NCBI RefSeq assembly: GCF_000213175.1 | Contig: NW_009799179.1 | Location: forward strand, 2,842,250 to 2,891,666 | Direction: 5' to 3' | DNA from: Neurospora tetrasperma FGSC 2508 | Lineage: Eukaryota; Ascomycota; Sordariomycetes; Sordariales; Sordariaceae | Length of the DNA stretch: 49,417 nucleotides | Shown here: positions 43,143-49,417 of the stretch, piece by piece | How positions within the stretch are numbered: the first letter of the stretch is position 1 | How the letters are laid out: each line of letters starts with the position of its first letter | Translations under genes and position numbers: made by a program | The notes under the pieces: generated by a model | Seen by the model: only the letters and a program-made list of their open reading frames with translations | Databases searched by the model: none | Told to the model about the DNA's origin: nothing

Positions 43143-45150
43143 ATGATGTCTTCGCAAGATGAGACGTCTCCAAGCGCACAAGTGCAAGAAGAAACCAAGC
43201 CAGTAGCGCTTGTCACTAAAACGGCTCCCTCCTCACAAACCAACGAGAACAAGACCAGCGATGGCCCTGAATCCGACGACCCAGTCCCTCACCTCCACGC
43301 GAAGACCTTTTTAGCCGTGTTTGCCGTGTGCCTCATCTACATCGCCCAATTGATCAGTCTTGTGGGCGCCGGAGCTGTGCGTACCTATCTCCTTCCTTCC
43401 CAAATTCCCAAACTCCCAAATCCCAAAAGCCCCACCTTCCTCCTCTTCCACCTTCCTGCATTCCAGGTTCCCACCTTCCTTTTTCACTCTTCTTTTTTTT
43501 CTATTTCCCACTTTCCCTCTTTCCCTCGTTCGCTCCAGTCTTTCTCCAATTCATGATTTCCCATCTTCTCAACATCTCAACTTCCCAGCTTACGACTTGA
43601 CTCCTTCCCTCGCAATCCAGACTGACATCTTCATTTACCTTTCACAGCAAGGTCAAACCATAGCCTCCCACTTCTCTTCCCCAACCCGATCAATCTGGTT
43701 CTCCGCCCCCATCACCATCCTCACTGTTGTCCTCGGCCCCATCACCTCTCAAGCGGCCGACTATTGGGGACGTAAATGGTTTCTCGTCATCCCCACCTTC
43801 CTCGGCGGCGGGGCAGGGTCGCTCATCGTCTCCCGCGCACCCTCCATGCCCGTCGCCATCTTGGGATTCGCCGTCATCGGTCTCGGCTTCGGCTCGCAGC
43901 CTTTGCTGCACGTGGTCACCTCGGAAGTATTGCCCCGTAGATGGAGGGCGTGGGGCCAGGCGGCCGACATGGCGAGCAATACGTTAGGTGCAGCGGTGGG
44001 ACTCTATGTAGGTGGTGTGTTGAACAGGACTGGGGATCCAGGAGGGGAGGGGTTTAGGGTGTATTTCTTGCTCAATATGGCTGTCTATGTCGTGGCGGCG
44101 GGGTTGTGTTGGTGGGTGTATCGTCCGCCCAAGAGGCTTTTGCAAAAGAGTTTGAGTACGAGGGAGAAACTGGCAAGATTGGACTGGGGAGGGTACTTCT
44201 TCTTGGCGGTTGGGTTGGTGCTCTTTTCCGTGGCGCTGTCTTACTCAAGAAATCCGTTTGAGTGGAGGGATCCGCAGGTTTCGGCTACTTTTGCGGTTGG
44301 AATGCTGTTTGTGGTTGGGTTGGTGTTGTATGAGACATGGATGAAGAAGGATGGGATGTTCCATCATAAATTGTTTACGGGTAATCGCAACTTTGCTGTG
44401 GCAATGTTTTGCGTGTTCTCCGAGGGCGTGGCGTTCTTTGCGGCTAACACGTACTTTGCTTTCCAGATCAGCGTGCTGTACGAGTCGGATGCGCTGCTGG
44501 TTGGGGTGAGGTACAGTCTGATCATGATCATTGCTGCGATCTTTGCTTGCTTGACAGGGTGGTATTGTGCAGTTACAAAGCGTGTGAAGTGGGCGACCTT
44601 TGCCGCTTTCGGGATGTTTATCGCCTTCTTTATATGCATGGCGACAACTACGAGGAAGACGGATATACCAACTTGGGGCTATACGGTTCTTTTGGGGAGC
44701 GCTTTGGGCACGACTCTCACTACGCTTGTCACAGTTGCGCAGTTGTCGACACCGCCGGAGCTCATCAGTGTTGCCAGCGGACTGATCATCAGTATTCGGT
44801 CGCTGGGGGGAACCGTTGGGTTGGCCGTATACAATGCGCTTTTTCACGATGTGATGAAGAATTTGGGAAACAACGTTGGAAAGGTTGTTGTGCCAAGGGG
44901 AATATCGCCCGATGATGTGGAGATGTTTGTCACAGCACTTGAAGCCCAAGATCAAAAGATGTTGGGGACAATATCTGGAGTAACGGCGGATATCGTTGAA
45001 GCCGGTGCCATTGCTTTGCAAGAAACGTTTGTTGTGGCGTTCAGGCACGTTTGGATCGCCGGTGCTTGCTTTGTTGCGCTGGCTGCCGCTGGTAAGGCGA
45101 GCAGAACCCCTTGGTTTACTCTCGAGTATCGTGCTGACACAACGGTTTAG
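43143..45150 (+). CDS. MFS efflux/siderophore transporter, TRI12-like
   Basis: Two exons (43143-43376, 43648-45150) joined by an unusually long 271-nt GT-AG intron (donor GTGCGT, acceptor TTTCACAG) encode 578 aa. The gene opens with two adjacent ATGs. After a polar N-terminus of about 50 residues, HLHAKTFLAVFAVCLIYIAQ starts the first helix, a hallmark of the TRI12/siderophore-iron-transporter branch of the major facilitator superfamily. The helix 2-3 loop has the MFS signature as ADYWGRKWF, and the next conserved loop reads LPRRWRAWGQ. About 14 helices can be made out. Such proteins export fungal toxins or take up siderophores; the substrate cannot be told and no biosynthetic cluster is present in the window. 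They sit in the plasma membrane. Confidence 0.88.
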
Positions 45151-46693
45151 TTTCTCTCCTCTTGTTTGACCCGGAAAAGGAGTTCAACATGCACATTGAT
45201 GCATCTGTTGAGAAGGAGGAAGATTTGTATTCCGTCTGATATGGAGATTGTTTTACATCTCTTTTCCCAAGGGTGTTAGCCAGTTGAAAGCTTGATCCAT
45301 GCTCTCGACACTGAAACAAGGCCGAGATCGAGCAGCTGGTACCTATACACTAAAAGGAAGGGAACATCATTTCTGCGGGTACATAAACTCCCGGTTACCA
45401 AGGCTTGATGTAGGTATTGAAGAGGCATATACGGTCACACACTCAAGTGTCTTGTGGAAAGACGGTTGATGGAAAGCTAGGAACGATGGCCTATCTGTGT
45501 TGTCGCGAGCAAATGACATATTGGGGGAAGCTGACCCCGTCTTAATCTCGCTATGGTCAACGATCCAGAAGAACAACGGAAAATCCCCGTCGGTGTACGA
45601 ATATGTAGATGCCTGCCAAGTTCTGGCATCACGCAGCAAATAAACAGAACTGGTACAATTCACCTTGAACCCTAACCCACGCCTAGCGGTGCGATCCATA
45701 CCGGCGTACCGGCGATGTGTGGAAACTCGGACGAGAGTGATGGCCGTCAATAGCAACGCCCGCAGTTCGGCTTACCCGACCAAAAGTCTCCCGAAAACGT
45801 CATCAAAGCTCTCGATTGGCAGGCTGATGGCAATTTCTCACATCAGCCGGAGCGGCTGGGGATGAGGCGTTTTCTAGCTAGCGATGCTGTGTGAAGCAGA
45901 TTCCGAGTTGGGGCTCGCCCGAACCTAACGGCAGCATGGCGTATCTAGCATGCAAGTGAAAGACCGTGGTGGTGGTGACGGGAGAAGGAATCATTGGCTG
46001 CAAGTTTCTAGTCATTGACCAGTTTACACAGGGGGGGAATATCGTGTAGTAGGTACCTCTGGTGACTGGTGGCCTCCTGTCGGGCTTCTGACAGGTTCTT
46101 TCCATGTTCTCAGGGACGGAAGCTCCGAAACATGGAACGATGGATGGGAACTATCGCTGCTACTAGTGAACATGCATACAGCCAAAGCAGATATCTTCAC
46201 ATGGACCAAAGTCTGAGCCTTAACGTAAGTAGCGGTATAGATAAACACTGAAATTGAGACGTATATTTTGACTGCAATTTTGGTGCGGCAATCATGGCAC
46301 CGGAACGGGTGTCATGTTACTTCGCGGGTCTTGCTTTCCCTTTTGGGTGCTGCGATTGGTGCAGAAGAGCAGACGCGCCTATCGTCTTGTTTGTAAATTG
46401 GTGGCATCCCGCTCGTTCTTTTATTCTTACGAGAAGCATCGATGGAACAGACCAACTTTGGAGCTTGGGACTGCCAAGCTGGCGCGGAGTTTTGGAAGTG
46501 GCCACCGGCCCCCAAATCTGGTGAAGATCTGGAGGTTCGAGGGGCAAAGGAGGTCGAAATTGTTGTTGTACTGTTTCTGATGGTGCGGTATCGCAATGTC
46601 TGTGGTACACGAAAAGTGCAAAAAAAAGTGATGCCTAGAGGTACTCGTCAGGTCTACAAAATCGACCGTCAGACTAGCGGGCGAGCCACTAGT
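45151..46693. other. Intergenic region without clear genes
   Basis: About 1.5 kb containing the 3' UTR of the MFS gene. Short frames on both strands (for example 45367-45756 minus) show no domain. A small inverted repeat CCATGTT...AACATGG lies at 46103-46136. Nothing else recognised. Confidence 0.45.
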
Positions 46694-46935
46694 CAGGGAC
46701 ATTGATTCGTACATGGACATTGATTCGTACCGCGCGAGTGACTTTTACTCGCTAGCAAAAGCCCTTGGCGCCAAGGTCCTTCACACTAAGCCGATTAGAT
46801 GGTCTTCCTGCATATGTATATGGTGTAGCTGCATTTTACCCCTCCTAAGTGAGTGCCCAATGCATGCACACTATATACCGTCTCGATACAAGGATGCGGT
46901 ACGAATCAATGTCTATATACGAATCAATGTCCCTG
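46694..46935. mobile_element. 242-bp inverted-repeat element (MITE-like)
   Basis: The ends form 40-bp inverted repeats: 46694-46733 starts CAGGGACATTGATTCG and 46896-46935 is its reverse complement. They differ only in a short internal stretch (ACATGG against ATATAG), by transitions. Each repeat itself holds two direct copies of ACATTGATTCGTAC spaced 18 bp. The 162-bp interior is non-coding, with a GCGAGT...ACTCGC hairpin next to the left repeat. No clear target-site duplication is seen (CCACTAGT left, CCCTGGAG right). It is probably a non-autonomous DNA transposon, type unknown. Confidence 0.7.
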
Positions 46936-47219
46936 CCCTGGAGGCAGAAGGGGGGTGAATAATATAGGGTCTAGTAGGGAGTTGGCGCTGCAATGGAATC
47001 TTTTTAGATAAAGCTATTGTGTATGGGTGTTCGCTTCCGAAAATCGTTAATTGATAAATATCGTTGTATTGGAATTATCTTTATTGCGAAGCGTATTGTT
47101 GTTAAGAACTGTGTACTGTATCGTAATGTACGTTGTAGTGAAACGGAAAGTTGGTCGTTCAACGGCAAATTGCAGCTACAACGACTACTTGTAGCTATAA
47201 TGCCGGTACCTACCTAATG
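46936..47219. other. Transition zone between gene island and right AT-rich block
   Basis: Mixed composition, becoming steadily richer in TA. No gene recognised. Confidence 0.5.
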
Positions 47220-49417
47220 ATTAATTCGCTCTATATAAATATTTGTAATGTTAGTAGCGTTCTAGTCTAAATATAATATTATATTTATACTAACTTTTAT
47301 TTTATATATTCGCTTAATATACTAGATTTATTCTTATATCAAATAATAGTTATATATTTAATTATATTATTATTATAATTAAATATTTTAAAATAATATT
47401 TTTATCGAAAACGTTAGTATCATTTCTATTTAAAGCTTAAGTTGGTGAAGTAATATACTTACTTATATAATTATATATTCTATAGAATAAATCTTTTTAA
47501 TATATTAATAATATTCTTTATATAAATTAATATTTATAAGCGTTTTATACCCTATTTTAGTAATTATTAGATATTTAGCGGTCGGGTACTTAATTCTAAT
47601 ATTATACCTATATTATATATATAAGTAAAAGGCGTAGGGTTAATAGGGGAGAAAACGCTATATTGAATTATCTATAGTAAAGTACCGTATTTGTTTTGTA
47701 CTTTAATATTCTATAGATTAAGTATTACCTCTATAATTGTAGGCTAAAACTCCATCCTATATATAGAGGTAGTTACTTAGAGGGAGTATATAGTATATAA
47801 CTTTATAATTACCTTATATACGCCTCCTTTAAAACTATTCCGATATAATAGTATAAAATCTATATTATAGAATATTAGGTGAAGGTAACGATAGGAGATT
47901 ATAATAAAAAAAAGAAAAAAGAATAAGAACCTCTAGCTCCGGCTCTAAATGACGGGAAGATAACGTATAAAACTAGTTGTAAATAATAACCTAAAGATAA
48001 TAATATAAAAATAAAAATAAAAATAATTTAAGGAAGATTAAGGGGTACTATAGCCTAATATATATATAGTTGCGGGTTTTATTAACGCTAACTATTAGCG
48101 ACGAGCGTCCTCCGGAACTATTCTTCCCTAGAGAGATGGAATTTATTAAAGTATTTAGTCGGGAATTCGAACCTAAGCGAAGGTATTCTATACTAGCCAA
48201 AATTATTTTTTAGAATCTACTCTCTAACTTCTTTAATATATTTTATCGGATTTAAGTAAGTATTAATAGGGTATCGACCTAGAATCTATAATTCGTAGAG
48301 GCCGTTAAGATTATTTATATTAACCCTATAATAATAACGCTCTATAAACTCTATTTATATTAAATTAAGAGCCCAAACTTCGTCTTCGAATTTAATAAGG
48401 TTATATCTACGGTCGGTAATCTATTTAATTATTTTATACTCTCCCTTATACTTATAGAAGTTAGGGGGCTCTGGGATTTTCTTTAATTCGTCGGGGGACT
48501 AAATAATAATAAAAGTAAGTACTATTATAATAGAATTGAAGCGGAAAGGTTTAAAAATTTCCTCTAATTTATTAGGGGATTAAATAATTATAAGCACTAT
48601 TATAGTAGAATTATAGGGAGGGGTATTTTCAATTTTAAGTACAATTTTTAAAGAAAGAGTAAAAATACTTAGTATAATAGTATAATTAGAAATAAAATCG
48701 GAAGATATATCCTATAAAGTAATATTATTCGGAATATTATTACTAATTATCGGTATATCGTTCGATTAAAGGGCGTAGATATTATTCAATTAGGTCTAAA
48801 GGCCGGAGATACTTGTTACGCGATGATGTACTTTACAAGTAATGACAATAGAGAATAATAAAGTGAGTAACTAATTGCTGGATAGAGTAATAGTACGTAA
48901 CGATTGATAATAGTTTTATTAAAGGAAGTTGAAGATAAAAGTTATTACGAGCCTTAACCTAGGACCTCGTATATAACTTTACTAAATATAAGTAAAATAG
49001 ACGTAAGGTTAGTATAATATTAATTAATAATCCGTTAACCTTAATAGAGGTTAATAAGACGAATATTCTTATATAATAGACTATATACTCTAATAAGCAA
49101 TTACTATAATAAAATAGAGTATTTAAATATCCGCTAAGAATGCCCTATAATATTTCCCTCTCGATAAAAGGAGAAGAGTATTCGCTATTTACGTAAAATT
49201 ATTAAATTTAACTATATATATAAAAAATCTTATTATCTATTAGAGCCTTTATTTATTAACCTATACCTAAATTAATTATTAAATATATAAGATATATAAC
49301 TATCTGAATAGAATATATAATTTGATAATCTAATACCGATCCTTTAATAATTATATTCGTAACGAGGCTAATAATTATTAAAATCCTCCTCCTCTATCTC
49401 CTTATTTTATTTATATA
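47220..49417. repeat. AT-rich, RIP-mutated repeat block (right flank)
   Basis: Same character as the left flank: very AT-rich, crowded with TA, and without any frame of 60 codons on either strand. I could not read a transposon domain with confidence. It runs off the right edge. Confidence 0.85.

Noticed and set aside
45367-45756. 129-codon minus-strand frame downstream of the MFS gene
   Set aside because: No recognisable domain or signal and codon use looks random; could not be supported.
48160-48180. GGTTCGAATTC (minus strand), resembling a tRNA T-arm
   Set aside because: No acceptor stem, anticodon arm or promoter boxes around it; lies in RIP-mutated DNA.

Overview
The window looks like nuclear DNA of a filamentous ascomycete of the Sordariales, most probably Neurospora (N. 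crassa or a close relative). The reasons are short (57-128 nt) GT-AG introns with CTAAC/CTGAC branch sites, scattered TACCTACC/GGTAGGTA runs, and the sharp contrast between a gene-rich island (about 5.05-47.2 kb) and AT-rich, stop-saturated flanks that carry the C:G to T:A signature of repeat-induced point mutation (RIP). Several proteins match what I remember of N. crassa RPN-11, the RPD3-type deacetylase HDA-3 and the copper transporter TCU-1. This is recall, not a search.

Layout. 1-3.1 kb is RIP-mutated DNA; at its start a Ty3/gypsy reverse transcriptase can still be read on the minus strand. 3.1-5.05 kb is the 3' end of a second, plus-strand gypsy-like element: integrase tail, a 54-bp proline-rich tandem repeat, an array of C2H2 zinc fingers with many Cys replaced by Tyr, a polypurine tract and a short LTR. 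From 5.9 to 10.3 kb lies a divergent pair, rpn-11 (minus) and the class I histone deacetylase (plus). Then come a membrane-anchored TAP-type alpha/beta hydrolase (plus, 11.3-13.4), a single-pass membrane protein (minus, 14.0-15.6), an F-box-like LPxEIRNxIYE protein (plus, 17.3-18.6) and a PXMP4/PMP24-type peroxisomal membrane protein (minus, 19.5-20.5) that needs a GC-AG intron. A ferric/cupric reductase (minus, 21.7-23.7) and a Ctr copper transporter (plus, 25.3-26.2) share one 1.64-kb promoter. These are followed by an S28 serine peptidase (minus, 27.0-28.8), a possible small orphan gene (29.1-29.5), a two-TM protein of a fungus-only family (minus, 30.9-32.2), a very large HMG-box-array gene (minus, 34.7-41.5) interrupted by one in-frame TAG, and a TRI12-type MFS transporter (plus, 43.1-45.2). 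A 242-bp inverted-repeat element sits at 46.7 kb, just before the right RIP-mutated block (47.2-49.4 kb).

How the parts relate. The clearest functional pair is metalloreductase plus Ctr transporter: the reductase would make Cu(I) for the transporter, and five TGAGCA/TGCTCA cores resembling Mac1/MacA copper boxes lie between them. The remaining genes look like unrelated housekeeping or accessory neighbours. The most novel object is the HMG-array protein: about ten HMG-box-like modules and a C-terminal SUMO-interacting motif. A TAG replaces the conserved tryptophan of the sixth module, and the change (CCA to CTA on the other strand) is what RIP makes. I see no CRISPR, tRNA or 5S rRNA gene.
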